From positions 3,906,001 to 3,970,000 of the forward strand of contig NZ_CP092423.2 in NCBI RefSeq assembly GCF_022374895.2: 64,000 nucleotides of DNA. The letters run 5' to 3'. Shown piece after piece: positions 1-8,257 of this stretch. The DNA is from Mycobacterium lentiflavum. GTDB lineage: Bacteria > Actinomycetota > Actinomycetes > Mycobacteriales > Mycobacteriaceae. The first letter of the stretch is position 1. Every line of letters starts with the position of its first letter. The notes under the pieces were generated by a model. It ran no database searches, was not told the origin of the DNA, and saw only the letters and a program-made list of their open reading frames with translations. The position numbers and the translations under genes were made by a program.

Positions 1-2
1 TC

Positions 3-1943
3 GCCGAAATCCTCGGTGTCGCAAACGAACCGGCTCCCCAGCTGGGTCCGCTCGGCCGCACCTACCTGGCGGGGGTGCTGGCCGGATTGCGTTCGGAAGC
101 CGGCCGCCGAACGGCCGGGGTGCCCACCCTGCCGCTCAACGCCCCACTCGACGCCAACACCCGGTTGTGGGTGGACGGCCTGTTCGCGGGGATGTTCGCG
201 CGTACCGAGGCGCCGGCGTCGATGCCGGCTTTCACGCCGGCGTCCCCCGCCGCCCAGACACCGGCCGACCCACCCGCGGCCCCGGTAACCGCAGCAGCAC
301 CGGAGCAGGCTCCGGTGGTGGTGTTGTGGGCGTCGCAGACGGGCAACGCCGAAGAACTCGCCGCCGAGTGCGTCGCCCAGCTCGAGGTGGCGTCGCTGCA
401 GGTCGTGGTGCACAGCATGGACGACTTCACGGTGGCCGACCTGGCCACCACGCGGGAACTGTTGGTGATCACCAGCACCACCGGCGACGGCGACGCACCC
501 GACAACGGCGCCGCGCTGTGGCGCGCGCTGACCGGCGACGGCGCACCGCGGTTGTCCGGCACCCGCTACGCCGTGCTGGCCCTGGGCGACTCCAATTACG
601 ACGACTTCTGCGGTTACGGTCGCAAGCTCGACGAGCGGCTGGCGGAGCTGGGCGCGACCCGGATCGTCAGCCGCGTCGACTGCGAACCCGACTACGAGCA
701 GGCCGCCGCCGGGTGGATGAGCGGGGTGATCCAGGCGCTGCGGCGCACCCCCACCCGCGTCGGCGCTCCGGCGCCGGCGCCCGGCACGTCTGCACCCCGT
801 CCGACAGCCCGCCCCCAGACGCCTGCATACAACAAGAAGCGCCCGCTGGTCACCGACATGATCAGCAACATCACCCTGAGCGGGCCGAACTCGGCAAAAG
901 ACGTGCGGCAGATCGTCTTCGACGTTTCCGACGAGGCCGCCAGCTATGAAGCGGGCGACGCGCTCGGGGTGTGGCCGCGCAACAGCGACCAGCTGGTCGA
1001 CGAATGGCTGTCGGTCACCGGACTGAACGGGCAGACCCCGGTCGAGGTCGGCGAGCACGGCCTGATGTCGCTGCGTTCCGCGCTCACCGAGCGAATCGAG
1101 ATCGCCCACATCAGCCGGGACCTGGTGCGGTTCGTGCAGGAGCGCACCGGCGACCCGAAGCTCGCGGAACTGCTGAGGCCGGAAAACAAAGCCGCCCTGA
1201 ACAATTGGACGTGGGGACGCCAGTCCGTCGACCTGCTGGCGCAGCTGCCGGTCTACGCATCGGCCCATGAGTGGCTGCGGGTCCTCAAACGCCTGCAACC
1301 GCGGCTGTACTCGATCTCGTCGAGCCCCAAGGAGTGCCCGGGCGAAGCTCATCTGACCGTCTCTCCGGTGCGCTACAACTTCCAGGGCGTTCCCCGGCGC
1401 GGGGTGTGTTCGACCTACCTTGCCGACCGCTCCCCCGGCGATCGAGTGGCTGTCTACCTGCAACCGTCGAGCAATTTCCGGCCGCCGACTGAGTCAGAGA
1501 CGCCGATGATCATGATCGGCCCCGGAACCGGTATCGCACCCTTCCGCGGCTTCCTGCAGGAGCGCCGTGCCCTCGGCCACACCGGGCCCAACTGGCTGTT
1601 TTTCGGCGAACAGCACGCCGAGACCGACTACTACTACCGCGACGAGATCGAGAAGATGCACGCCGACGGCCTCCTCACCGAGCTGGACCTGGCGTTCTCT
1701 CGGGACCAGCAAGAGAAGGTGTACGTCCAGCACCTGATGCGCAAGCGTGGCGCCCAGCTGTGGAGTTGGCTGCAGGACGGCGCCCAGCTGTATGTCTGCG
1801 GGAGTGCCGACCCGATGGCCAAGGACGTCGACCGCGCGCTGTGCGAGATCGCGGCCGAGCACGGCAACCTCGACTTGGACGACGCGAAAGACTACGTCCA
1901 GTCGCTCAGCGCCGACAAGCGCTACCACCGCGACGTCTACTAG
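3..1943 (+). CDS. cysJ: Sulfite reductase-type diflavin reductase, 5' end outside window
   Basis: The frame is open to the left edge, so only the C-terminal part of the protein is seen. Reading from codon 3 there is a short helical linker resembling the start of E. coli CysJ. A flavodoxin (FMN) domain follows, with SQTGNAEE as phosphate loop and LALGDSNYDDFCGYG as isoalloxazine loop. A Pro/Ala linker leads to an FNR-type FAD/NADPH domain with RLYSISSS, GVCSTYL, GPGTGIAPFRGF and a C-terminal YVCGSADPMAKDV. The family passes electrons from NADPH through FAD and FMN to a sulfite reductase hemoprotein, or in some actinobacteria to a fused molybdopterin nitrate reductase domain. The hemoprotein or molybdopterin part is not visible. 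Family is certain; the exact electron acceptor is not. Confidence 0.88.
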   Translation, partial: AEILGVANEPAPQLGPLGRTYLAGVLAGLRSEAGRRTAGVPTLPLNAPLDANTRLWVDGLFAGMFARTEAPASMPAFTPASPAAQTPADPPAAPVTAAAPEQAPVVVLWASQTGNAEELAAECVAQLEVASLQVVVHSMDDFTVADLATTRELLVITSTTGDGDAPDNGAALWRALTGDGAPRLSGTRYAVLALGDSNYDDFCGYGRKLDERLAELGATRIVSRVDCEPDYEQAAAGWMSGVIQALRRTPTRVGAPAPAPGTSAPRPTARPQTPAYNKKRPLVTDMISNITLSGPNSAKDVRQIVFDVSDEAASYEAGDALGVWPRNSDQLVDEWLSVTGLNGQTPVEVGEHGLMSLRSALTERIEIAHISRDLVRFVQERTGDPKLAELLRPENKAALNNWTWGRQSVDLLAQLPVYASAHEWLRVLKRLQPRLYSISSSPKECPGEAHLTVSPVRYNFQGVPRRGVCSTYLADRSPGDRVAVYLQPSSNFRPPTESETPMIMIGPGTGIAPFRGFLQERRALGHTGPNWLFFGEQHAETDYYYRDEIEKMHADGLLTELDLAFSRDQQEKVYVQHLMRKRGAQLWSWLQDGAQLYVCGSADPMAKDVDRALCEIAAEHGNLDLDDAKDYVQSLSADKRYHRDVY

Positions 1944-2044
1944 GACTTCGTAATACGGCGGAAACGCCGGACAAGCGTGGCTGAAACATCGCTGTCGCAC
2001 CATGTGCTCAACAACAGGTGCGTACTGGATGGAGGGGTGCCCGC

Positions 2045-2263
2045 ATGGCGACTGACGAACACCTCGGTGACCAGGAATTGCCGTCGGGCGAAGTTGCGTG
2101 GGCGGGATTGCCGATCAACCTGGATTTTGCGTTCTCCCCCCTACAGCGTGACAAGGTCTACGTGCAGCACCTCACCCGCAAGCGCTGGTGCTCGTTACGC
2201 TCGCACGCACATGACTCCGACGTCGACGCGCACTACGATCCACTCGACGCCGAAGCGGGCTAG
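2045..2263 (+). pseudogene. Decayed duplicate of the 3' end of the upstream flavoprotein gene
   Basis: A short frame starts at an ATG preceded by GGAGGGG. Bases 2120-2193 closely match 1684-1757 of the flavoprotein gene. The translated stretch LDFAFSPLQRDKVYVQHLTR mirrors LDLAFSRDQQEKVYVQHLMR in the intact protein. On both sides of this patch the similarity vanishes. I read it as a remnant of a partial duplication of the NADPH-binding region. The plausible ribosome binding site means a small 72-residue product cannot be excluded, but it would lack any complete domain. Confidence 0.6.
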
Positions 2264-2303
2264 CCGCTGGCTGTCGGGTGCACACCCACCGAAATCGTTG
2301 CCG

Positions 2304-2666
2304 CTAGCCCGATTTCGCTTCGGTGGCGCCCAAGATGTCTTTGAGGGAACCGGCGGCGTGATTCAACAGCTCAACGAATTGCTCCCCGTCGGCTTCGCTG
2401 GCTGCGGTCGCGTCGGCTTGCGCGTTGACTATCGCCTCGTTGATGCGCCGCGCCACCGTTTCGGCGCCCAGCCGAAGGAGACCGTCCTCGATACGCAGGC
2501 CGGCAAGCCGCTGGCGTCCATCGAGGGTCACGACGACGGTCTTGGCTTCGTCCGTGCCATTGAATGTTCTGTTGTTGAGCTGGTGCAGGTGCTCGTCCAG
2601 GGCGGACCCGATGTGCCGCGTCTGGTGCAACACCTCGTCCAGTAGCGAGTGGATCTCGGTGCTCAT
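2304..2666 (-). CDS. EspL-like YbaB/EbfC-family protein
   Basis: 120 residues. It resembles ESX-1 EspL (Rv3880c) along its length, including the pattern QLNNRTFNGTDEAKTV, the block GLRIEDGLLRLGAETVARRI, then NEAIVNAQAD. EspL belongs to the YbaB/EbfC fold and in ESX-1 supports stability and secretion of EspE/EspF/EspB-type substrates. The ATG is preceded by AAGGACGG. It is the last gene of a four-gene minus-strand operon (EspA, EspC, EspD and EspL types). The gap to the EspD-like gene is only 16 bases, so co-transcription is likely. Family assignment is good; the role in this operon is inferred. Confidence 0.82.
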   Translation of the reverse strand: MSTEIHSLLDEVLHQTRHIGSALDEHLHQLNNRTFNGTDEAKTVVVTLDGRQRLAGLRIEDGLLRLGAETVARRINEAIVNAQADATAASEADGEQFVELLNHAAGSLKDILGATEAKSG

Positions 2667-2682
2667 TTGCCGTCCTTACTGT

Positions 2683-3414
2683 CTAGGAACCTGCGGCATG
2701 GATCGATGATTGCGTGGCCTGCGCGTCAGCATCGTGGCTGGTGTAGCGGGTGGCGAACGCTTCTGCCTCTGCCTTGACGGCCTGTTCCGGCGGCCTCAAG
2801 TCCAGGGAGCGACTGCCGAAGATGTCAGCCAAAGGCCCGTCGCCGCCTAGCCCTTGCGCCTTCATGCTCTCGAGCAGCAAGGTGTGCAAGACGGACGATG
2901 CCCGCTGACTGGCCACGTCCGCGACGATGAGGATCTCTTCGGCGAGCTCCGATTCGGTCATGCTCGCCACCGCCGCTGACAGCTCGACCTTTTGGATCTT
3001 GCCGTCCATGAGGGCGGTCACCGACACGGTCTGGGGAGGGTTGGTGACCGTGGTCCGCTCCCAGTGAAATTCGTCCTCCTCGGCATCGGTGTCCCGGGTT
3101 TCGCCACCGTCCCCGTGCAACGAGTCGGTGGTGCGCAGCCCGGCTGTGGTGTCCGGGAGCTCGGCCTGCTCGTCGGTGTACCGAGCGACCATGGTCGGCT
3201 GCTCGCCGGGGTCGCGGCCGGACTTATCGCCGGTACCCGGAACCCCGCCGCTTTCGTAACCGGACTCTTCACCGAAATCAAGGGCGTCGTGCATACCGCG
3301 GCCGGTCTCGTCCCCGTAATCCAGAACCGCGCCGCTTTCGTAACCGGACTCTTCACCGAAATCCAGGGCGTTGAGATTATCGCTGTCGTCGTCGCTACGG
3401 TGTATGGCATCCAC
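2683..3414 (-). CDS. EspD-like ESX-1 secretion-associated protein with acidic repeat N-terminus
   Basis: 243 residues from a GTG with AAGGAA upstream. The C-terminal half matches EspD/EspH-type proteins: VTNPPQTVSVTALMDGKI, VELSAAVASMTESELAEEIL, and FATRY near the end, all typical of Rv3614c. The N-terminal half is unusual: acidic, low complexity, with the 13-residue unit ALDFGEESGYESG present twice. EspD in M. tuberculosis is needed for stable EspA and EspC and is itself exported. Here it sits directly after EspC-like and EspA-like genes, the same order as espA-espC-espD. Function by homology; the repeat region has no known role. Confidence 0.8.
   Translation of the reverse strand: MDAIHRSDDDSDNLNALDFGEESGYESGAVLDYGDETGRGMHDALDFGEESGYESGGVPGTGDKSGRDPGEQPTMVARYTDEQAELPDTTAGLRTTDSLHGDGGETRDTDAEEDEFHWERTTVTNPPQTVSVTALMDGKIQKVELSAAVASMTESELAEEILIVADVASQRASSVLHTLLLESMKAQGLGGDGPLADIFGSRSLDLRPPEQAVKAEAEAFATRYTSHDADAQATQSSIHAAGS
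3246..3371 (-). repeat. Two 84-base direct repeat units inside the EspD-like gene
   Basis: Bases 3246-3287 and 3330-3371 are near-identical (34 identical bases, then one mismatch), offset by exactly 84 bases, or 28 codons. In protein they encode two copies of ALDFGEESGYESG. The offset keeps frame, so copy number could change without breaking the gene. Confidence 0.85.
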
Positions 3415-3469
3415 TATGGTGCCGTTCCTTCTTGGCTTTTAGCGGTTTTCGTGGATGGGCGGGACATGA

Positions 3470-3784
3470 TCAGCCGCGAACCACTTGTTGATCGACAGCG
3501 CCGCCTGCCGCGTCATCGGTGGCGACATACCTAGCGGCCGCGTTACGCAAGTCTTCGGCTAATGCCTCGGACACCTTTTTCATCGTGTTCCCAGTGTTTT
3601 GCCGGACGCGTTCGCAATCTGTCATGGCCTGCGCGGCGTACCCACAAATTGGACCGTGGTCATACCATAGTTTTTCGGCGGTCCCTTCGACCGCCTTTGT
3701 GCCGGATCCGATCTCCCCCGCGGCTCGGTCCTGCTGCCTCGCCAAGTCCGTCAGATAAGCTGCATTAACACTCAAGTCCGCCAT
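3470..3784 (-). CDS. EspC/EspF-family type VII secretion substrate
   Basis: 104 residues, ATG preceded by GAGGAGG. The family (ESX-1 EspC, Rv3615c) is about 100 residues, helical, and has a H-G-P-x-C turn. Here that turn is YDHGPICGYA. Near the C-terminus YVATD fits the YxxxD/E type VII export signal. It follows an EspA-like gene by 27 bases. EspA and EspC are co-dependent for secretion in M. tuberculosis, so this pair likely forms a co-exported unit. It is not an EsxA/EsxB protein because the WxG turn is absent. Confidence 0.82.
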   Translation of the reverse strand: MADLSVNAAYLTDLARQQDRAAGEIGSGTKAVEGTAEKLWYDHGPICGYAAQAMTDCERVRQNTGNTMKKVSEALAEDLRNAAARYVATDDAAGGAVDQQVVRG

Positions 3785-3811
3785 GGATTTGCCTCCTCGG
3801 CGCTCACTTTT

Positions 3812-4975
3812 CTACTGGCTAAAATTTGACTGGGGCGGGCGCGCCGGGTCGGTCGCACCCGATGCGATATCGATGGGTGCACGTTCGGCTCCCTCGGCGC
3901 CGGCGGCCGCCTCATTCTCCGCGACGACGGCTTCCGCGGACGCTGGCGAGTGGGCCGTCGAGTCGCCCGACTGCGCGTCCTGCGTCGAGGCTCGGGATGG
4001 CCGGGTCGCCACCTGGCTCATGGTGGGCATCGCGTACGGCGATGGGATCGCAATCTCCGACTCGCTTTCGGGAGCCGATCCGGAAGTAGCGCTCGCGCCG
4101 GTGTTTTCGACGCTCCCGCCCCGGGAGCCCGGTACGTCCGGACGCGGGGATACCGACGAGGAAGCGGTAAAGGAGGCGGCGCCGTTGAGGGTGTCGAACT
4201 GGCCCACGGTGCTCGGGGCAGCAAAGGCCATCGCATCCTGAGCAATGGTGCCGGGGCGGACCGCTTGGAGCGATGCCGCCGCGCCGTCGCCCAATTCACG
4301 GTATCTCTCCATGACCGCTTTTATGTCGGCTGCGTTGTCTTTCGATGCATAGATCATGTCCGAGACGATATCGAGGCTTTTTGCCACGGTGGCGATAACT
4401 GCGGCCAATTGGATCAATTGTGACCGCACGGGGTCGGATACAAAAATTAGGGAACAAATGGGGATCATGATAGTAAGGGCCGTCTGTTCCCAGCCGAGGT
4501 TCATGTACGACCTTTTGACCTGTTGGGACTCCTTGGCCAAAATCGCAGCAATTTCGGCATCGCATTCGGACATATCCGCCGTGCGGGTAACTTGCAGATT
4601 ATTTTGCTTGTTGTAGGCGTCGGCGGCGTCGCCCACCCATCCGCCCCACGCCTGCGCAGCGGCGGCCGCGAGTGATTCACCCGCTGCATCAAAGTCGCCC
4701 TTGGCGGTGTTGTATTCCTTTCCGCTATCGGTAGCCTTCATGTAAAGCAGCTGAAGGGCCATGATGTAAATGATGCCGGCCCAGAGGATCTTCGTTTCTA
4801 CTTTAAAAGCCTCTTGGTTTGCTTTACTGCCCTTGTACCGGTAGGCCGCATACGCCAGGAATCCACCCGAGTTTACTAGGCCCTGCACGCCTTTTTCGTA
4901 GTCCCCTTGAGTGAAAGCCGGAATAGAACCAACGGCCGCGAAAGGCCCCTTGGCCCAATCTGATATTTCAGGCAT
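3812..4975 (-). CDS. EspA/EspE-family ESX-1 substrate-like protein
   Basis: 387 residues. I chose the ATG at 4975 because it begins MPEISDWAKG and has AGGAG nine bases upstream; a longer frame upstream has no homology. The N-terminal part carries WGGWVGDAADAYNKQN, the W-x-G plus helix seen in EspA. Two hydrophobic segments follow, near ILWAGIIYIMALQLLYM and ALTIMIPICSLIFVS. A low-complexity tail ends in the family signature GAERAPIDIA. It is the first gene of the espA-C-D-L-like operon. No ESX core component (eccB-eccE, mycP) occurs in this window, so export would need machinery encoded elsewhere. Confidence 0.8.
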   Translation of the reverse strand: MPEISDWAKGPFAAVGSIPAFTQGDYEKGVQGLVNSGGFLAYAAYRYKGSKANQEAFKVETKILWAGIIYIMALQLLYMKATDSGKEYNTAKGDFDAAGESLAAAAAQAWGGWVGDAADAYNKQNNLQVTRTADMSECDAEIAAILAKESQQVKRSYMNLGWEQTALTIMIPICSLIFVSDPVRSQLIQLAAVIATVAKSLDIVSDMIYASKDNAADIKAVMERYRELGDGAAASLQAVRPGTIAQDAMAFAAPSTVGQFDTLNGAASFTASSSVSPRPDVPGSRGGSVENTGASATSGSAPESESEIAIPSPYAMPTMSQVATRPSRASTQDAQSGDSTAHSPASAEAVVAENEAAAGAEGAERAPIDIASGATDPARPPQSNFSQ

Positions 4976-5173
4976 GGCCGCGTACTCCTGTGTCGCTGCT
5001 CGCGCGCATTGATGGCTGATTAGTAGGCTAGCAGGGTAGCGACCCGTCGCAATGCACGAATTTGGCAATGCGCCAGCGGGTTTGACCGGTGAACGCCCGC
5101 ACGTAACCGTGCCGCCGCGGCACGCTCAGCTCGTGTTCAACTTCGACCCCTTTCCACTCCTGTTTTATTCGAC

Positions 5174-5310
5174 GTGATTCCCACCGTCTCGGCGGCCTCG
5201 CCGTGAAATCCGGCGTTGGCCCTGCGGCGTCGATCCGTCGGATCCGATGTCGGCGTTGATGTTTCGGTTGTTGATCATGTCCTGGGCATGCCATCGCGCG
5301 ACGATCGAGG
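5174..5310 (-). pseudogene. Decayed fragment of a CAP/SCP-family gene
   Basis: Bases 5174-5310 align with about 7336-7472 in the intact CAP gene at 7161-7649, including a conserved block around GATCCGATGTC and the stretch coding for DMINNRNIN-DIGSDGSTP. A small deletion after that block shifts the frame, and both gene ends are missing, so this is a remnant. It lies just upstream of the EspA-like operon on the same strand. Confidence 0.75.
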
Positions 5311-5467
5311 GGTAGCACGCGCGGGGCCGGCGCCGTGCCGGGGCAGAAACGACGGATAGCAAACCGCCGCGATTGTCAATCGCACATCCCCACGACGGTG
5401 TTCGCAACCGTGCACGTCAAGCGGTCCCGCCGTACCGTCAGGCAACGACGGTAGATGGGGCACAAGC

Positions 5468-6838
5468 ATGGTGGACGTATCGATTGTCGAGACCTCCGGG
5501 CTGGGCGATCGCAGCTATCTGGTGAGTGACGGCGAGGTCGCCGTCGTCATCGACCCTCAGCGCGATATCGATCGCGTGCTGGAGCTTGTCGGCGACGCGC
5601 GGATCACGCATGTCCTCGAGACACACGTCCACAACGACTACGTGACCGGCGGACTCGCGCTTTCCGCGGCGACCGGAGCCGAATACGTTCTTCCGGCCGG
5701 CGAAGACGTCGAATTCTCTTGCCGCGCAGCCAGTGACGGCGACCGCATCGATACCGGCGGAATTCACCTGGAAACCCTGTTCACTCCGGGGCACACACAC
5801 CATCACGTCAGCTACGTGCTCCGCGACGAATCCGGGGACACCCTCGGCGTATTCAGCGGGGGGTCGATGCTCTTCGGCAGCACCGGAAGAACGGACCTGC
5901 TCGGCGACGAGCACACCGAGGAATTGACTCGGCTGCAATACCATTCGGTTCGACGCCTCGCCGATGAGCTGCCCCCATCGACGCCCGTCTACCCCACTCA
6001 CGGATTCGGCAGCTTCTGCTCGGCCGCACCCACCGACGGCAACGATTCCACCATCGGAGATCAACGTGGCAAGAATCCCGCGCTGACGCAGGATGAGCAG
6101 GACTATGTGGACAACCTGCTCGATGGTCTGGCCGACTTCCCGGCTTACTACGCACACATGGGTGTGATCAATCGGAACGGCCCTGCGGCAGCTGATCTTT
6201 CGCCGCTCACGCCGGTCGAACCAGGTGGGCTGCGCAGGCGAATCGACGCCGGTGAATGGGTCGTCGACCTACGCAACCGCACCGCGTTCGCGGCTGGACA
6301 TCTCTCGGGCACATACGGCTTCGAGCTGTCCGGCTCGTTCGTCAACTATCTGGGCTGGCTCTACAGTTGGGGCGCGCCGCTGACCCTGATCGGCGACGAC
6401 GCCAAGCAGATCGCCGAGGCGCAGCGTGAACTTTCCCGCATCGGCGTCGATCACCTCACCGGCAGCGCCAGCGGCGACATCCGCGAGCTCGCCGGTGCAG
6501 CGGACCTGCGGAGCTACCGCGTCGCCGACTTCGGCGAACTTGCCGGCGTGCTCGACCGGGTTCTGGTGCTGGACGTGCGCCAGCGGGGGGAATTCGAGCG
6601 CGGTCATGTGCGCGGCGCGCTCAATGTCGCACTGCACCAACTGACCGGACGCATTACCGAAATCCCGCCCGACCGCGAGGTCTGGATCCATTGCGCGAGC
6701 GGCTATCGTGCGTCGATCGCCGCCGCGCTGCTGGACCGGCACGATCTGCGCGTCGTGCTGATCGACGACGATTTCAGCAACGCCGAAAAGATCGGGATAC
6801 CGCGTCCAGCGGGTGAGGCGGGCAAAAACTCATTCTGA
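5468..6838 (+). CDS. MBL-fold persulfide dioxygenase fused to two rhodanese domains
   Basis: 456 residues. The N-terminal metallo-beta-lactamase domain has THVHNDYVTGG (H53, H55, D57) and FTPGHTHHH, as in ETHE1-like persulfide dioxygenases that oxidise glutathione or other thiol persulfides to sulfite. From about residue 235 two rhodanese modules follow. The first (VVDLRNRTAFAAGHL) has no catalytic Cys. The second has HCASGYRAS with Cys409, so only one is likely to transfer sulfur. It is a cytosolic enzyme of sulfide/persulfide detoxification and is consistent with the many sulfur genes in this window. A truncated rhodanese gene follows 69 bases downstream. Confidence 0.85.
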   Translation: MVDVSIVETSGLGDRSYLVSDGEVAVVIDPQRDIDRVLELVGDARITHVLETHVHNDYVTGGLALSAATGAEYVLPAGEDVEFSCRAASDGDRIDTGGIHLETLFTPGHTHHHVSYVLRDESGDTLGVFSGGSMLFGSTGRTDLLGDEHTEELTRLQYHSVRRLADELPPSTPVYPTHGFGSFCSAAPTDGNDSTIGDQRGKNPALTQDEQDYVDNLLDGLADFPAYYAHMGVINRNGPAAADLSPLTPVEPGGLRRRIDAGEWVVDLRNRTAFAAGHLSGTYGFELSGSFVNYLGWLYSWGAPLTLIGDDAKQIAEAQRELSRIGVDHLTGSASGDIRELAGAADLRSYRVADFGELAGVLDRVLVLDVRQRGEFERGHVRGALNVALHQLTGRITEIPPDREVWIHCASGYRASIAAALLDRHDLRVVLIDDDFSNAEKIGIPRPAGEAGKNSF

Positions 6839-6907
6839 AGTAAAACCTGTAGTTCCCGACGGGCCCGGGTAGTGATAACTCATTGCCGCCTAATACAGGA
6901 GTTGACA

Positions 6908-7138
6908 ATGAACGCATCGAGCGCCGATGTCATCACGTCGCCAGAGCTTCGGACGTTGCTGGAATCGCCCACGGCCCCACGGGTCATCGATGTCCGGACG
7001 CCCGCCGAGTTCGAAACCTCGCACATCGCCGGGTCTTACAACGTCCCGTTCGATGTCGTGGATGAACACGGCCCTGCCGTAGCCCAGCGCTTGGACGACG
7101 ACGCCGATGTCGTGCAGACGGTGACCGAAACCACCTAG
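6908..7138 (+). pseudogene. Truncated rhodanese-domain gene
   Basis: An ATG with AGGAG upstream opens 76 codons. The start is a normal rhodanese N-terminus (RVIDVRTPAEFETSHIAGSYNVP), but the frame stops shortly after the segment DADVV, where the catalytic Cys loop would come. Intact relatives run to roughly 190 residues with a Cys loop and a membrane tail. I see neither here, so it is probably a broken gene. A short regulatory or binding function cannot be excluded. Confidence 0.7.
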
Positions 7139-7160
7139 GCCCCGGTCTACGACTGAAACC

Positions 7161-7649
7161 TTATCGGCCGGGCGGTGTCGGCTGCCCGTACACCGCAACG
7201 ACGACGGTGCGGTCCAGGCTGTTGTCCGACCACACACCGATGTTGTTGTTGGCGCAGTCGCGAATGATGGCCATGTCCGCGGGGTTGTAGTACCACTGGT
7301 TGACCAGCTCGAGGCTGCTGATCGCAATGGCCGGATTGATTGCCACCGTCTCGGCGGCCTTGCCGCGGAAACCGGCGGCGTTGGCCCGGTCTTGCGGTGT
7401 CGATCCATCGGATCCGATGTCGTCGTTGATGTTTCGGTTATTGATCATGTCATCGGCGTGCCATTGGGCGGCCAGGGTCAACGCGTTGTTCCGGATGACG
7501 TCGTTCGTGCAACCCGCCTGGTGCTGCAGGGTATAGACGGCGGAGACGACAGCACTGTTGAGCCGCTTATTGTCGGCATGCGCGGCCGGGGCCGCCCACG
7601 CGCCGATCATCAACAGCAGCGCGATTACCGGCAGCAAGCGTTTCCACAC
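7161..7649 (-). CDS. Secreted CAP (SCP/PR-1-like) domain protein at the end of the mce operon
   Basis: 162 residues from a GTG with GAGGAGG upstream. A classical signal peptide (KRLLPVIALLLMIGAWA, then AAHA) leads to a compact CAP domain with AAQWHADDMINNRNIN and DGSTPQDRANAAGF. Two Cys residues (AGCTND and RDCANN) may form a disulfide. CAP proteins are extracellular and bind lipids or sterols in some members. It starts about 20 bases after the stop of the Mce-associated gene 8257-7670, so it is likely the last gene of the mce transcript. A degenerate copy lies at 5174-5310. Confidence 0.75.
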   Translation of the reverse strand: MWKRLLPVIALLLMIGAWAAPAAHADNKRLNSAVVSAVYTLQHQAGCTNDVIRNNALTLAAQWHADDMINNRNINDDIGSDGSTPQDRANAAGFRGKAAETVAINPAIAISSLELVNQWYYNPADMAIIRDCANNNIGVWSDNSLDRTVVVAVYGQPTPPGR

Positions 7650-7669
7650 GGTCAGGTGACCTCCTCGAA

Positions 7670-8257
7670 TCACACCGGATCGAAGCGCGAGACCAGCCAT
7701 CGGCCGTTGACCTTGTCCAACGTCACCTTGATCACGGGCTGGGTATCGGTGGGAGCGCCGTCGCCGATGGTCACCGTCTGGTTGACGAACAGCAGTGCCA
7801 CCGCATGGTTGTCCGTTACCGACACTGAGGATGCCGCACTCACTTTGGCCACCGATGAGATGTGCTTTTCCTTGGCGCCCGGGATCACCACCTGGCGGAT
7901 CAGTTCTCCGTAGGCGTCCTTGAACTCGCCGGTCAGCCGCTCGCGTGCCGCGCCGAGATCCTTGTCGGCCGAGTCCGCCTGGTAGGACAGCAAAGCGGCT
8001 GCGCCTTCGCTTGCGGCCCGGACGGATTCGGTACGGGCCAGTGCGAGGTCATCGATGGACCCGACCAACCATCGAAAATAGCCGGCCCCCAGTGCGAGTA
8101 GCAAAGCGAGCGCTGGTAGCACTCCGTAGGCAAACACCCGCGTCCAGGGAATCCGCCGCGGTCCAGGTGGGGCCGCTGCCTCAGCTGATTCTGTTGCTTC
8201 CTGGACGATCTCGTCGTCGGTGGTCGCCGCGTCGATGTCTTCGGTGAGTGTTGTCAT
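7670..8257 (-). CDS. Mce-associated membrane protein
   Basis: 195 residues; the ATG overlaps the stop of the preceding gene (ATGA), which fixes the start. An acidic N-terminus is followed by one membrane helix (VLPALALLLALGAGYFRWLVG) and an outside domain rich in charged helices ending in VNGRWLVSRFDPV, a typical end for Mce-associated (Mas) proteins. These single-span proteins are thought to stabilise Mce lipid import complexes. The specific partner is unknown. Confidence 0.78.
   Translation of the reverse strand: MTTLTEDIDAATTDDEIVQEATESAEAAAPPGPRRIPWTRVFAYGVLPALALLLALGAGYFRWLVGSIDDLALARTESVRAASEGAAALLSYQADSADKDLGAARERLTGEFKDAYGELIRQVVIPGAKEKHISSVAKVSAASSVSVTDNHAVALLFVNQTVTIGDGAPTDTQPVIKVTLDKVNGRWLVSRFDPV

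Noticed and set aside
2018..2263. Small frame considered as a genuine new gene
   Set aside because: Its only recognisable part is a copy of the flavoprotein end, so a remnant is the simpler reading, although a start signal exists.
3246..3371. Direct repeats considered as a CRISPR-like array
   Set aside because: Only two units, in frame inside a coding gene, with no variable spacers and no cas genes.
3470..3784. Small helical protein considered as an EsxA/EsxB homologue
   Set aside because: The WxG turn is missing and the H-G-P-x-C turn and length fit EspC instead.
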